Source: an uncultured Shimia sp. | GTDB taxonomy: Bacteria > Pseudomonadota > Alphaproteobacteria > Rhodobacterales > Rhodobacteraceae | Direction of reading: 5' to 3' | DNA length: 46,086 bases | Assembly: GCA_937881735.1 (NCBI GenBank) | Contig: CALGEH010000152.1 | Span: 1 to 46,086 of the forward strand | Shown here: positions 9,962-19,375 of the stretch, in pieces | How positions within the stretch are numbered: position 1 is the first letter of the stretch | Layout: each line of letters starts with the position of its first letter | Program-made: the position numbers and the translations under genes | Notes under the pieces: generated by a model | What the model was told of the DNA's origin: nothing | The model's input: the letters and a program-made list of their open reading frames with translations, nothing else | Database searches by the model: none

Positions 9962-11571
9962 CCCGCGTCCTCCAGAACCATGTCCGCACCCTTCTCGCCC
10001 ACCATGATGGCGGGCGCGTTGGTGTTGCCTGACGTGACCGTCGGGAAGATCGACGCGTCGATCACGCGCAGTCCTTGGGTGCCGTAAACCCGCAAGCGGT
10101 TGTCCACCACGTCCTGGCCTGCATCCGGGCCCATGCGGCAGGTGCTGACCGGGTGAAACACCGTGCCCGCGCTCTGGCGGATATAATCCAGCATCTCATC
10201 GTCGCTCGCCACCTCCGGCAGGGGGGAGATCCGCCGCTCGATGATCTTGGCCATGGAGGGGGCCGCGGCGAGGCGCTCCATCACGCGGGCGGATTCCAGC
10301 ATGTCGCGCACATCTTCTTCGGTATCCATATAGTTCGGGTGGATGATCGGCTGTGCGTTCGGATCAGCGGATGAGATTTCCAGATAGCCGCGCGAGGTGG
10401 GCCGCGTGGGTTGCGCGCCCATCAAAAAGCCTGAGAACGGGTCGGGGTTCATCAAGGCCCGCTTGCCCGGCGCGGCTTTGGTGTAGCTTACGGGCGAGAA
10501 GAAAAGCTGTGTATTGGGGCGGCTGAGGCCGGGCCGCGTGGCGACAAACCCGCCGCCTTGGTTGACGCCAAGGCTCAGCGGGCCGCGCCGTGTGAGGACA
10601 TATTGCAGGCCCGCACGCAGTTTTCCATGCCATGAGTGAAGCTGATCATTCAGCGTCGGCACACGCGAGCGAAAGAGGAAATCCACCGCGATATGGTCCT
10701 GCATATTGCGGCCCACGCCCGCCCGCTCAGACACCACATCAATCCCGTGTTCGCGCAGCAAAGCCCCCGGCCCCACGCCGGACAATTGAAGCAATTGGGG
10801 CGAGTTCACAGCGCCCCCCGATACGATCACCTCGCGCACTGCCATGGCGCGTTTGACGTGTCCGTTCTGGCGATACTCCACCCCCACGGCGCGCGTGCCC
10901 TCAAAGAGAATTCGCTCCGCCAGCGCGCGTTTCTCGATCCGCAGGTTCGCGCGCCCCTTGGCCGGCCCGATATAGGCCCGCGCGGTGCTCATCCGGAACC
11001 CGCCATGGGCCGTATTTTGGTAGGTGCCGACCCCGTCCTGCTGGGCACCGTTGAAATCTGGGTTGTGCGGATACTGACACTCCTGGCCCGCCGCGACCCA
11101 TGTCTGGCAGAGCGGATGCAGATCGCGGTCCATCGTGCTCACATTCACCGGGCCGTCCCCGCCGCGCCACGCATCTGCGCCTCGGTCATTCGTCTCGGAG
11201 CGTTTGAAATAGGGCAGCACGTCGTCCCAGCCCCAGCCGGGATTGCCCATCGCCACCCAATCATCGAAATCCGCATGCTGGCCACGGATATAGACCATCG
11301 CATTGATCGACGAAGACCCCCCCATCACCTTGCCACGCGGCCAATAGGACGTGCGCCCGCCCAGCGCCTCCACGGGCTGCGTCTCATACATCCAGTTCAC
11401 GGATTTACGGTAAAACGTCTTGCCATACCCAATCGGCATCCAGATCCAGAAACTCTTGTCCGAGCCGCCCGCCTCCAATAGCAGAACCTTGTAGCGGCCA
11501 GATGCGCTCAGCCGATTGGCCAGAACGCATCCCGCCGAGCCCGCACCGATGATGATGTAATCATATGTCAT
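9958..11571 (-). CDS. GMC family oxidoreductase (choline dehydrogenase-like flavoprotein)
   Basis: MTYDYIIIGAGSAGCVLANRLS; WPRGKVMGGSSSINAMVYIRG; VIVSGGAVNSPQLLQLSGVGP; C-terminal HPVSTCRMG...VIDASIFPTVTSGNTNAPAIMVGEKGAD. Confidence 0.93.
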   Translation of the reverse strand: MTYDYIIIGAGSAGCVLANRLSASGRYKVLLLEAGGSDKSFWIWMPIGYGKTFYRKSVNWMYETQPVEALGGRTSYWPRGKVMGGSSSINAMVYIRGQHADFDDWVAMGNPGWGWDDVLPYFKRSETNDRGADAWRGGDGPVNVSTMDRDLHPLCQTWVAAGQECQYPHNPDFNGAQQDGVGTYQNTAHGGFRMSTARAYIGPAKGRANLRIEKRALAERILFEGTRAVGVEYRQNGHVKRAMAVREVIVSGGAVNSPQLLQLSGVGPGALLREHGIDVVSERAGVGRNMQDHIAVDFLFRSRVPTLNDQLHSWHGKLRAGLQYVLTRRGPLSLGVNQGGGFVATRPGLSRPNTQLFFSPVSYTKAAPGKRALMNPDPFSGFLMGAQPTRPTSRGYLEISSADPNAQPIIHPNYMDTEEDVRDMLESARVMERLAAAPSMAKIIERRISPLPEVASDDEMLDYIRQSAGTVFHPVSTCRMGPDAGQDVVDNRLRVYGTQGLRVIDASIFPTVTSGNTNAPAIMVGEKGADMVLEDAG

Positions 11572-11690
11572 AGGGCGCATCGTTTGCGCGATTCGCCCGC
11601 TCCGGCAAGGCCGATTCGCCCTTGCCCTACCCGCGCGTCCCGGTATCGTCACCGCAAGCCACGTACCGTGCCCAAAAGGAGCGCCCGAAA

Positions 11691-12791
11691 ATGAAGATCA
11701 CCGCCATAGAGACGTTTGCGACCGAGTTCGTCTGCTTCACACGCGTCACCACCGAGGATGGCGGGCAAGGTTGGGGTCAGGTGGCACCCTATCAGGCTGA
11801 TATCACGGCGCAGGTGCTGCACCGGCAGGTCGCTCCCTATGCGCTTGGGTGCGATGCGATGGACATTGATCACATCTTGGATATCACCCGCGACCGGGAG
11901 CATAAATTCCCCGGCGCCTACCTGCGCCGCGCAATGGGCGGGGTGGATACGGCGCTTTGGGATTGGCGCGGGCGGCGCGAGGGCAAGCCGGTGGCGGAGC
12001 TCATCGGCGGCAGCGCGGGCACCGTGCGCGCTTACGGGTCGTCGATGAAGCGCGACATCACGCCAAAAGATGAGGCCGATCGCCTCGTGCTTCTGCGCGA
12101 CAGCCACGGCTTTGACGCGTTCAAATTCCGCGTCGGCGCTGAGGTGGGGCGCGACAGGGACGAATGGGAGGGCCGCACGGAGGAGATCGTGCCGACCATG
12201 CGCCGCGCGATGGGCGACGATGTGGCGCTCTTGGTGGATGCCAACTCCTGCTACTCCCCGCCCCGCGCGATCGAGGTGGGCAAGATGTTGATCCAAAACG
12301 GGATTTCGCATTACGAGGAACCCTGCCCCTATTGGGAAATGGCCCAGACCAAGGAGGTCACCGACGCGCTTGACCTCGACATCACCGGCGGCGAGCAGGA
12401 CGTGATGATGGCCAATTGGCGCCAGATGATTGAGGGGCGCATCGTCGACGTGCTTCAGCCTGATATCTGCTATCTCGGCGGTATCACACGGACCTTGCGC
12501 GTGTGCAAAATGGCCGAAGCGGCGGGTATGCCGATCACGCCCCATGCGGCGAATATGTCGATGGTGACGCTCTTTACCATGCACCTTCTGCGGGCTATCC
12601 CCAATGCCGGGAAATATCTGGAATTCTCCATCGAAGGCCTGGATTACTACCCATGGCAGCACGGCCTCTTCGCCACCGACCCTTACGAGATCAAAGATGG
12701 CCATGCCACCGTCACCGACGCCCCCGGCTGGGGTGTGGAGATCAACCCCGAATGGCTCGCACGCAGCGAATACCGCATCTCAACCGTTTAG
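11691..12791 (+). CDS. Mandelate racemase/muconate lactonizing enzyme family protein (enolase superfamily)
   Basis: FKFRVG, LLVDANSCYSP, HYEEPCPYW, DITGGEQD, DICYLGGITR, ITPHAANMS motifs. Confidence 0.9.
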   Translation: MKITAIETFATEFVCFTRVTTEDGGQGWGQVAPYQADITAQVLHRQVAPYALGCDAMDIDHILDITRDREHKFPGAYLRRAMGGVDTALWDWRGRREGKPVAELIGGSAGTVRAYGSSMKRDITPKDEADRLVLLRDSHGFDAFKFRVGAEVGRDRDEWEGRTEEIVPTMRRAMGDDVALLVDANSCYSPPRAIEVGKMLIQNGISHYEEPCPYWEMAQTKEVTDALDLDITGGEQDVMMANWRQMIEGRIVDVLQPDICYLGGITRTLRVCKMAEAAGMPITPHAANMSMVTLFTMHLLRAIPNAGKYLEFSIEGLDYYPWQHGLFATDPYEIKDGHATVTDAPGWGVEINPEWLARSEYRISTV

Positions 12792-14476
12792 GAGTGTTCC
12801 TCCTCGGAGACTGCCGCCAGCGCGCGGTTGAAGGCCTTGAGCGCATCCACATGGAACAATGCCCCGAGCAGTGTCGGCGGGTCGCCCTCACCGCCAAGCG
12901 TGACCACGGGCAGGAAGGCCGCCCCGGAACTGTCAAACACCGGCATCGCCGCCTCCAGCGTGGCGTTGCCGTCGATATAGGTGCCCTCCTCGATCATCTC
13001 CCAGCACGCATCCTCGCGCGCGGCCCCCGCCTCATCGGGCTTGCGCATCACGCTGGCCACCCGCGTCAGCGAGAGAAGATAGGCCTGCGGACCCGCGGCC
13101 AGACGCACGCCTTTGCGCTCAAGCTGCGTGAGGAAAAACGAGCGATCCACAAGGCGCGCGCCGAGCGCGGTGGAGGTCGAGACCGCCACCATCACCGCAA
13201 GCCCCGTCTGCCAGTCCCCGGTCAGCTCGAACACGATCAGCGTGGTGGAAATCGGCGCACCGAGAACCGCCGCCGACACGGCACCCATCCCCGCCAATGC
13301 ATAAAGCGCATGGGAGCCTGAAATTTCCGGAAACACCGCCGTCGCGATCAATCCGAAGGCAAGCCCCGTCAGCGCGCCCACCATCAGTGAGGGCGAGAAC
13401 ACGCCGCCGCCCATACGGCCCCCGATGGTGATGGCCACGGCGAGCACCTTGATCACCGCATAGACCATGGCCTCATGCCATAAAAGCACGCCAGTCAGAG
13501 CGGCTGAGGTGGTCCCATAGCCAACCCCGATGATATGCGGAAACCAGATGGCCAGCCCCCCAAGACAGAGCCCCGCCACCGCCGGGCGCAGATAGCGCGG
13601 CAGCCCCGTGCGCTCCTGCAAATCGCTGGCCATGTCATCAGCGAAGAAGATCGCGTGCATCATCACGGTCGCAACCACGCCGCAGACCAGCCCGAGGATC
13701 AGAAACGCGGGCAGCTCCGCGTAAAACTCCAGCGCCGACGAGACGGGCAGGACAAATTCCGTGACATCTCCGAATTCGAGGCGGTTGATCACCGTGCCGG
13801 CCGCAGACGCGATGACGATGGGCGCAAAAGCATGAACGGCGAAGTGGCGCAACACAACCTCCAACGCAAAAAGCGCGCCCGCAATGGGCGCGTTGAACGA
13901 GGCCGAAACGGCAGCGGCCACAGCGCAACCCAGAAGGTCGCGCCCGGTGATGCCATTGGCGTTGATCCGATCGCTCACCCATGTAGAGATCACCCCGGCC
14001 AGATGCACGACAGGCCCCTCGCGCCCCGAGGAGCCACCACTGCCCAGCGTGATCAGCGAGGCCGCAGCCGAGGCCAGCCCCGCCCGCGTCTCCACGCGGC
14101 CCTCGTTGATTGCGGCCCCCTCGATCACATCCGCGACCGAGCGGACGCGCCCATCGGGCGTGAAGCGGTGCAGAATCAGACCCACGATCAGGCCACCCAC
14201 CGTCGGGATGACCAATATCCAATACCAATCCAGCGCCTCCGCCGCGGTACGCAGCGTGGCCGTGTTCTCGGAATCATAGAGCCAGAATTGAAGCGCCTCG
14301 ATCCCCTTGCGAAAGAGCAGTGCCGCAAACCCCGCCGCGATCCCGATGAAAAGCGCGATGAGCCAGAATTGAAACTGGCTCGGGCCGCGCGCGAGCAAAA
14401 TCCGCCATGCCTGAGCAAGGTTGCGGCGCAAATTGGTCAATGTCTGTCGCAAAAGAGAGGGGGCGGGCTGGCTCAT
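12788..14476 (-). CDS. ClC family chloride channel/antiporter with C-terminal CBS-like region
   Basis: GSGGSSGREGPVVHLAG, GRDLLGCAVAAAVSASFNAPIAGALFALE, GGRMGGGVFSPSLMVGA motifs; multi-TM. Confidence 0.93.
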   Translation of the reverse strand: MSQPAPSLLRQTLTNLRRNLAQAWRILLARGPSQFQFWLIALFIGIAAGFAALLFRKGIEALQFWLYDSENTATLRTAAEALDWYWILVIPTVGGLIVGLILHRFTPDGRVRSVADVIEGAAINEGRVETRAGLASAAASLITLGSGGSSGREGPVVHLAGVISTWVSDRINANGITGRDLLGCAVAAAVSASFNAPIAGALFALEVVLRHFAVHAFAPIVIASAAGTVINRLEFGDVTEFVLPVSSALEFYAELPAFLILGLVCGVVATVMMHAIFFADDMASDLQERTGLPRYLRPAVAGLCLGGLAIWFPHIIGVGYGTTSAALTGVLLWHEAMVYAVIKVLAVAITIGGRMGGGVFSPSLMVGALTGLAFGLIATAVFPEISGSHALYALAGMGAVSAAVLGAPISTTLIVFELTGDWQTGLAVMVAVSTSTALGARLVDRSFFLTQLERKGVRLAAGPQAYLLSLTRVASVMRKPDEAGAAREDACWEMIEEGTYIDGNATLEAAMPVFDSSGAAFLPVVTLGGEGDPPTLLGALFHVDALKAFNRALAAVSEEEHS

Positions 14477-14602
14477 GGTATCGCGAAATCTGCCCCTTAT
14501 GACGGCCCGCGCAAATGGCGGTGTTTTGCGGCCCAGTGCCGCTTTTCACAGCGCGCCCCTTGGCCTATCATCTCGCCCAAGGGGAATTTGGGGGCCCCGC
14601 AT

Positions 14603-15979
14603 ATGGGCATGACCGAAGCCTTGAGCGCGCTTGATACCTTACTAGGCCAAGGGCTGTCGCGGTCCAAGTCCGATCTGGACCTGCATGGCCGCTCAGAGTC
14701 GCATTTCCCCGTTATGGCGCCCGATGCGGTGGCCTATCCGCGCAATACCCAAGAGGTCGCGGGCCTCGTGCGCATCTGTGCCGCGCACGGGGTTCCGGTG
14801 GTGGGTTGGGGCACTGGCACCTCGCTCGAGGGGCAGGCGCAGGCCCCTCACGGCGGCATCGCGGTGGATTTCAGCCGGATGAGCGCGGTGTTGGAGGTGA
14901 GCCCCGACGACATGGATGTGCGCGTGCAGCCGGGTGTGACCCGCGAGGCGCTGAACATGGAGTTGCGCGCGACGGGCCTGTTCTTTCCGGTTGATCCCGG
15001 CGCCAATGCATCGCTCGGCGGGATGGCCTCGACCCGCGCCAGCGGAACAACGGCCGTGCGCTATGGAACGATGCGCGACAATGTTCTGGCGCTTGAGGTC
15101 GTGACACCCACGGGCGAGATTATCCGCACGGGAAGCCGCGCGCGCAAATCCTCCGCCGGGTATGACCTGACCGGGTTGATGGTGGGCGCAGAAGGCACGC
15201 TTGGCTTGATCACGGAACTCACGTTGCGCCTGCATGGACAGCCCGAGGCGGTGGGTGCTGCGGTCTGCGCCTTTGACGATGTGGCGGGTGCAGTCTCGGC
15301 GGTAATGGACGCGGTTCAGATGGGTCTGCCCATGGCACGGATCGAACTGATGGACGCGGCCTCGGTGCGGGCGGCGGACGCCTATGCGGGGATGGACCTG
15401 CCCGAGACGCCACATCTTTTGCTGGAGTTTCACGGCAGTGAAGCAGCCGTCACCGAGCATTCCGAGAATTTCGGTGCCATCGCCCAGGGCCATGGCGGAG
15501 CGGGCTTTGACTGGGCCACACGGCCCGAGGAGCGCCGCGCGCTTTGGGCCATGCGCCATAACGCTTACTACGCCATCCTCGCCCTGCGCCCCGGTGCGCG
15601 GGCGCTGGTCACCGATGTCTGCGTGCCGATCTCGCGGCTGGCAGAGGCGGTGGAGGCCGCAAGCGCAGATATAGCCGCAAGCGGCCTGATCGGGCCGATC
15701 CTCGGGCATGTGGGTGACGGAAACTTCCACGCGGTGCTGTTGATCGAAGAGGGCAACGAGACCGAGCTTGAGACAGCCCTTGCCGTGTCACACACCATGG
15801 TGATGCGCGCGTTGGACATGGGCGGCACGGCCACAGGCGAACATGGGATCGGGCTGGGAAAGCTGGACTATATGCGGGCCGAACATGGGGCTGCGTGGAG
15901 CGTGATGGGCGCGCTCAAACGTGCGATGGACCCTGCCGGGATCATGAATCCCGGCAAGCTGGTGCCCCCGATGAACTGA
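14603..15979 (+). CDS. FAD-binding oxidase, GlcD / D-lactate dehydrogenase family
   Basis: GVPVVGWGTGTSLEGQ, FPVDPGANASLGGMASTRASGTTAVRYGTMRDNVLALEVV, GAEGTLGLITELTLRL, GHVGDGNFHAVL, GTATGEHGIGLGK, KRAMDPAGIMNPGKL. Confidence 0.92.
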   Translation: MGMTEALSALDTLLGQGLSRSKSDLDLHGRSESHFPVMAPDAVAYPRNTQEVAGLVRICAAHGVPVVGWGTGTSLEGQAQAPHGGIAVDFSRMSAVLEVSPDDMDVRVQPGVTREALNMELRATGLFFPVDPGANASLGGMASTRASGTTAVRYGTMRDNVLALEVVTPTGEIIRTGSRARKSSAGYDLTGLMVGAEGTLGLITELTLRLHGQPEAVGAAVCAFDDVAGAVSAVMDAVQMGLPMARIELMDAASVRAADAYAGMDLPETPHLLLEFHGSEAAVTEHSENFGAIAQGHGGAGFDWATRPEERRALWAMRHNAYYAILALRPGARALVTDVCVPISRLAEAVEAASADIAASGLIGPILGHVGDGNFHAVLLIEEGNETELETALAVSHTMVMRALDMGGTATGEHGIGLGKLDYMRAEHGAAWSVMGALKRAMDPAGIMNPGKLVPPMN

Positions 15980-15997
15980 GACCACAAAGCTCAGGCC

Positions 15998-16579
15998 TCA
16001 ACCGCGCCGCGGGAGCAGCGCGCGCTCGGCCAGACACCGCCGCGCCCAATCCACCAATCCATGTGCTGCGGGCGGGCTGGCAGGGGTCTGCACCTCTTCG
16101 GGTGCCTTCTCATCATGAAAAAGCGCCTCCAGGTGACGCTCGTCCAGAACCCAGCGCCCGCTTTGACCCTGTGCGCGATCATCCTGCTGCGCCCAGAGCC
16201 AGTTGCGCATGCGCCGCAAATCCACGCCCGCTGCCCCCGCACCGGCACCCGCACCCGCACCCGGAAGGTAGAAGCCGCAATTCACCCGCAGGCAGATATT
16301 GTCTAGAAGCCGCGCCTGCGCCTGAAACTCGGCCGGCAGCTCTCGCTTGTGCAAATAGTTGAACCGCTCTGGATCGCCACGCTGAAACACCGCAATCGCC
16401 GTGCTCAGCTCGATGCTTTTCTGCGCCATGACCCAGCCCAGAACCGGCTCGGGATACGCATGCCAATCATATTCCAGCGCAAGCTGCGGCAGATCAGACG
16501 GCGCGGTAGCGCGCACAATATTCAAGTGATCGTCCACGGACCCTTCGGCCCATTGGGATTTTATCGCAGACTTAGTCAT
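15998..16579 (-). CDS. DUF4274-like hypothetical protein
   Basis: LPQLALEYDWHAYPEPVLGWVMAQKSIELSTAIAVFQRGDPERFNYL resembles DUF4274; contains a Gly-Ala dipeptide run. Confidence 0.65.
   Translation of the reverse strand: MTKSAIKSQWAEGSVDDHLNIVRATAPSDLPQLALEYDWHAYPEPVLGWVMAQKSIELSTAIAVFQRGDPERFNYLHKRELPAEFQAQARLLDNICLRVNCGFYLPGAGAGAGAGAAGVDLRRMRNWLWAQQDDRAQGQSGRWVLDERHLEALFHDEKAPEEVQTPASPPAAHGLVDWARRCLAERALLPRRG
16239..16262. repeat. Hexanucleotide microsatellite (GCACCS)x4
   Basis: gcaccg gcaccc gcaccc gcaccc, encoding the alternating Gly-Ala run of the minus-strand DUF4274-like protein. Confidence 0.85.
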
Positions 16580-16815
16580 GTCGTCTCCTGGCAGCTGATG
16601 ACACACGGGCAGAACACCTTTATCGCGGGGCAAGTGGATCTTTCTGCGGACAAATTGTGACCACTTGTGGGCCTTTGCGCTGCGACCCCGGTCCGGTCCC
16701 AGGCCCGCCCCCCGGCCACGGCCGCGTCAAAACACTCCGCCCCATGGTGGCAAAGGCCTGCCGGGTTACAGCAAACCTCTTGCAACCGCGCCGCCTTGGG
16801 ATAGAGTCTGCGCCC

Positions 16816-17277
16816 ATGCTGACCCGTATCCTGACCTTGTTTCAAACCCACGAGCCGGACCCCCTGCCCGAGCCAGACGCGAAGCTCGCGCTCGGCGCGT
16901 TGATGGTGCGCGTGGCCAAATCAGACGCCATCTATAAATTTGAGGAAATCAGCCTGATCGACAAGCTTCTGGCCCAAATGAATGGGCTTGGCCCTATTGA
17001 CGCGGCCAAGATGCGCGCCACATGCGAAAAGATCGAGGCCGCAGCGCCCGCAACCCGCAAGTTTGCCCTGCTGATCCGAGAGACAGTCAGCTTTGAGGCC
17101 CGGCTTGAGGCGCATGAGGCGCTCTGGGCGGTGATGCAGGCGGATGGTGTGCGTCGGGAAGAGGAGTTGGAAATCGTGATATTGGTGAGAGAGGCGCTTG
17201 GCCTCAGCGAAGCAGATTGCGCCGGCGCCAAAGCGCGCACCCCGCCCCAGACAAATACCCCGGTGACGTCCTCATGA
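16816..17277 (+). CDS. TerB-like (tellurite resistance TerB family) protein, copy 1
   Basis: Helical DAKLALGALMVRVAKSDAIYKFEEISLIDKLL...HEALWAVMQADGVRREEELEIVILVREALGLSEAD. Confidence 0.82.
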   Translation: MLTRILTLFQTHEPDPLPEPDAKLALGALMVRVAKSDAIYKFEEISLIDKLLAQMNGLGPIDAAKMRATCEKIEAAAPATRKFALLIRETVSFEARLEAHEALWAVMQADGVRREEELEIVILVREALGLSEADCAGAKARTPPQTNTPVTSS

Positions 17278-17714
17278 TCGCGGGTATCATCCGCCGTCTC
17301 ACCGCGCCGCAGCCCGAACCCCTGAACGAAGAGGACAGCCGCCTTGCGTTGGCCGCCCTTTTGGTGCGCGCGGCCCGCACGGATGGTGACTACGCCCCCG
17401 CCGAGATTGCGCGGATCGATCGCATCCTCGCCACCCGCTACAACTTGGGCGAGGCAGACGCACGCGCCCTGCGCGCCGAGGCAGAAACGCTGGAGGCCGA
17501 GGCCCCCGATACGGTCCGGTTCACCCGCGTGATCAAGGAAACCGTGGAATATGAGGAGCGCGCCAGCGTGGTAGAAGCGCTCTGGCAGGTGGTCCTCGCT
17601 GATGGGCTGCGCGACAATGAGGAAGACGCGATGCTGCGGATGACAGCCTCGCTCCTTGGCGTGAGCGACATCGACAGCGCGCAAGCCCGCCAGAGGGCAG
17701 CCAACGGCGCGTGA
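17274..17714 (+). CDS. TerB-like protein, copy 2 (tandem paralogue)
   Basis: DSRLALAALLVRAARTDGDYAPAEIARIDRIL...VEALWQVVLADGLRDNEEDAMLRMTASLLGVSDID; start overlaps the copy 1 stop (ATGA at 17274-17277). Confidence 0.85.
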   Translation: MIAGIIRRLTAPQPEPLNEEDSRLALAALLVRAARTDGDYAPAEIARIDRILATRYNLGEADARALRAEAETLEAEAPDTVRFTRVIKETVEYEERASVVEALWQVVLADGLRDNEEDAMLRMTASLLGVSDIDSAQARQRAANGA

Positions 17715-17728
17715 TCGCGTCCCTGCCT

Positions 17729-18466
17729 ATGTACGACCGCCCGGAGACTGAGATGGCAAATGATGCGCTCTGGTCCGGGATGCGCGCCGCTCTGGGCTAC
17801 GGTCCCGCAAGCCTAAGCCGTGGCGGCGATCTTTGGGCCGAGTGGCAAAGCCCTGATCTTCTGTTCTCTCAGACCTGCGGTTATCCCTACCGCGCGCACC
17901 TACACCGCCATGTCCAGATCTTGGGCACGCCCGATCACGGCCTGCCGGGGTGCCCTCCAGGGCATTACAACTCCGTCCTCATCGCCCGCCGCGACGATGC
18001 GCGCACGAAGCTCGAAGATTTCGCCGCCGCCCGCTTCGCCTTCAACGAGCCGCTATCGCAGTCCGGTTGGGCCGCACCACAGACCTTTGCTGCCACACGC
18101 GGCTTTGCCTTCACCAACCCTATCCAAACCGGCGGGCACAATGTTTCTGCACGGGCAGTCGCCGAAGGCCACGCCGACGTCGCCGCGATCGACGCGCTCA
18201 CATGGGAATTGATCCAGCGCCACGATGCCTGTGCGGCCGCGCTGAAGGAAATCACCCGGACCGAGCCCACGCCGACCCTGCCCTATATCACCGCCAAGGG
18301 TCGCGACGCCGCCACCCTTACACAGGCCCTCACCCACGCCATAGCGCAGCTCGCACCCCAGCATCGCGACGCGTTGATGCTGCGTAACCTCGTCCAGATT
18401 CCTGCAAGCGCCTATCTTGCCATCCCCAACCCCGCTGCTCCGCATAACGGTGCGCGTCTCGACTGA
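17729..18466 (+). CDS. PhnD/SsuA-like phosphate/phosphonate-binding-fold protein without obvious signal peptide
   Basis: GYPYRAHL...GTPDHGLPGCPPGHYNSVLIARRD, RFAFNEPLSQSGWAAPQ, GGHNVSARAVAEGHADVAAIDALTWELIQR typical of PhnD-like proteins; N-terminus MYDRPETEMANDALW is not a signal sequence. Confidence 0.8.
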   Translation: MYDRPETEMANDALWSGMRAALGYGPASLSRGGDLWAEWQSPDLLFSQTCGYPYRAHLHRHVQILGTPDHGLPGCPPGHYNSVLIARRDDARTKLEDFAAARFAFNEPLSQSGWAAPQTFAATRGFAFTNPIQTGGHNVSARAVAEGHADVAAIDALTWELIQRHDACAAALKEITRTEPTPTLPYITAKGRDAATLTQALTHAIAQLAPQHRDALMLRNLVQIPASAYLAIPNPAAPHNGARLD

Positions 18467-18561
18467 CCTTGCGTCACACGCGGCCTCTGATGCGGCTAAA
18501 GCTTGCATAAAGCCGCGATTTCCGACCTATTGGCTGGCAGACCTGCTAATCGGAGCCCCTC

Positions 18562-19338
18562 TTGACCGCTGCCGCACCCGTCATCGAGATCCGCAACCTC
18601 CACAAGGCCTATGGGGCGCTGGAGGTCATCAAGGGCGTGGATATCACCGCCAAGCGCGGCGATGTGATCGCACTCATCGGCTCCTCAGGGTCGGGCAAGT
18701 CCACCATCCTGCGCTGCGCGAACCTTCTGGAAGATAGCCAGCAGGGCGATATCATCTTCAAGGGCGAGCCAGTCACATGGCGCGGCAAGGGCCTCGCGCG
18801 CCGCCCATCCGACGCGGGACAAATCATGCGTATCCGCACCAATCTCAGCATGGTGTTTCAACAGTTCAACCTCTGGGCGCATCTCACGATCCTGCAAAAC
18901 GTGATGGAGGCGCCCGTGACCGTTCTGGGCCGCGACCGCACCGAGGCCGAGGCCGCCGCACGCGGCTATCTCGACAAGGTCGGTATCGGCGACAAGGCCG
19001 ACGCCTACCCTGCACAACTCTCCGGCGGGCAACAACAACGCGCCGCCATCGCACGGGCCCTGGCGATGGAGCCTGAGGCCATCCTCTTCGATGAGCCGAC
19101 CTCGGCGCTGGACCCCGAATTGGAGCAAGAAGTCGTCAAGGTTATCAAGGATCTGGCCGCTGAGGGCCGCACCATGATGATCGTGACCCATGATATGAAA
19201 ATGGCCCGCGACGTGTCGGATCACACCGTGTTCCTGCACCAAGGCCTCATTGAGGAGGAAGGCCCCCCGGCCACCCTCTTCACATCCCCGAAATCAGAGC
19301 GGCTACAGCAATTCTTAAGCTCAACAATGGCCGACTGA
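18562..19338 (+). CDS. Polar amino acid-type ABC transporter ATP-binding protein
   Basis: Walker A GSSGSGKSTILRC, LSGGQQQRAAIARALAMEP signature, ILFDEPTSALDPE; TTG start; HisP/GlnQ-like. Confidence 0.93.
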   Translation: MTAAAPVIEIRNLHKAYGALEVIKGVDITAKRGDVIALIGSSGSGKSTILRCANLLEDSQQGDIIFKGEPVTWRGKGLARRPSDAGQIMRIRTNLSMVFQQFNLWAHLTILQNVMEAPVTVLGRDRTEAEAAARGYLDKVGIGDKADAYPAQLSGGQQQRAAIARALAMEPEAILFDEPTSALDPELEQEVVKVIKDLAAEGRTMMIVTHDMKMARDVSDHTVFLHQGLIEEEGPPATLFTSPKSERLQQFLSSTMAD

Positions 19339-19375
19339 CCCACCCCGACCAGACCTCAAAGGGAGACTATTTCAA

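Noticed and set aside
10636-11481. 281-aa plus-strand ORF opposite the GMC oxidoreductase
   Set aside because: His/Arg/Ala-rich shadow ORF without recognisable domain.
13535-14602. Upstream part of the 814-aa ORF 13535..15979
   Set aside because: It is antisense to the ClC gene and non-protein-like; the true GlcD-like start is the ATG at 14603.
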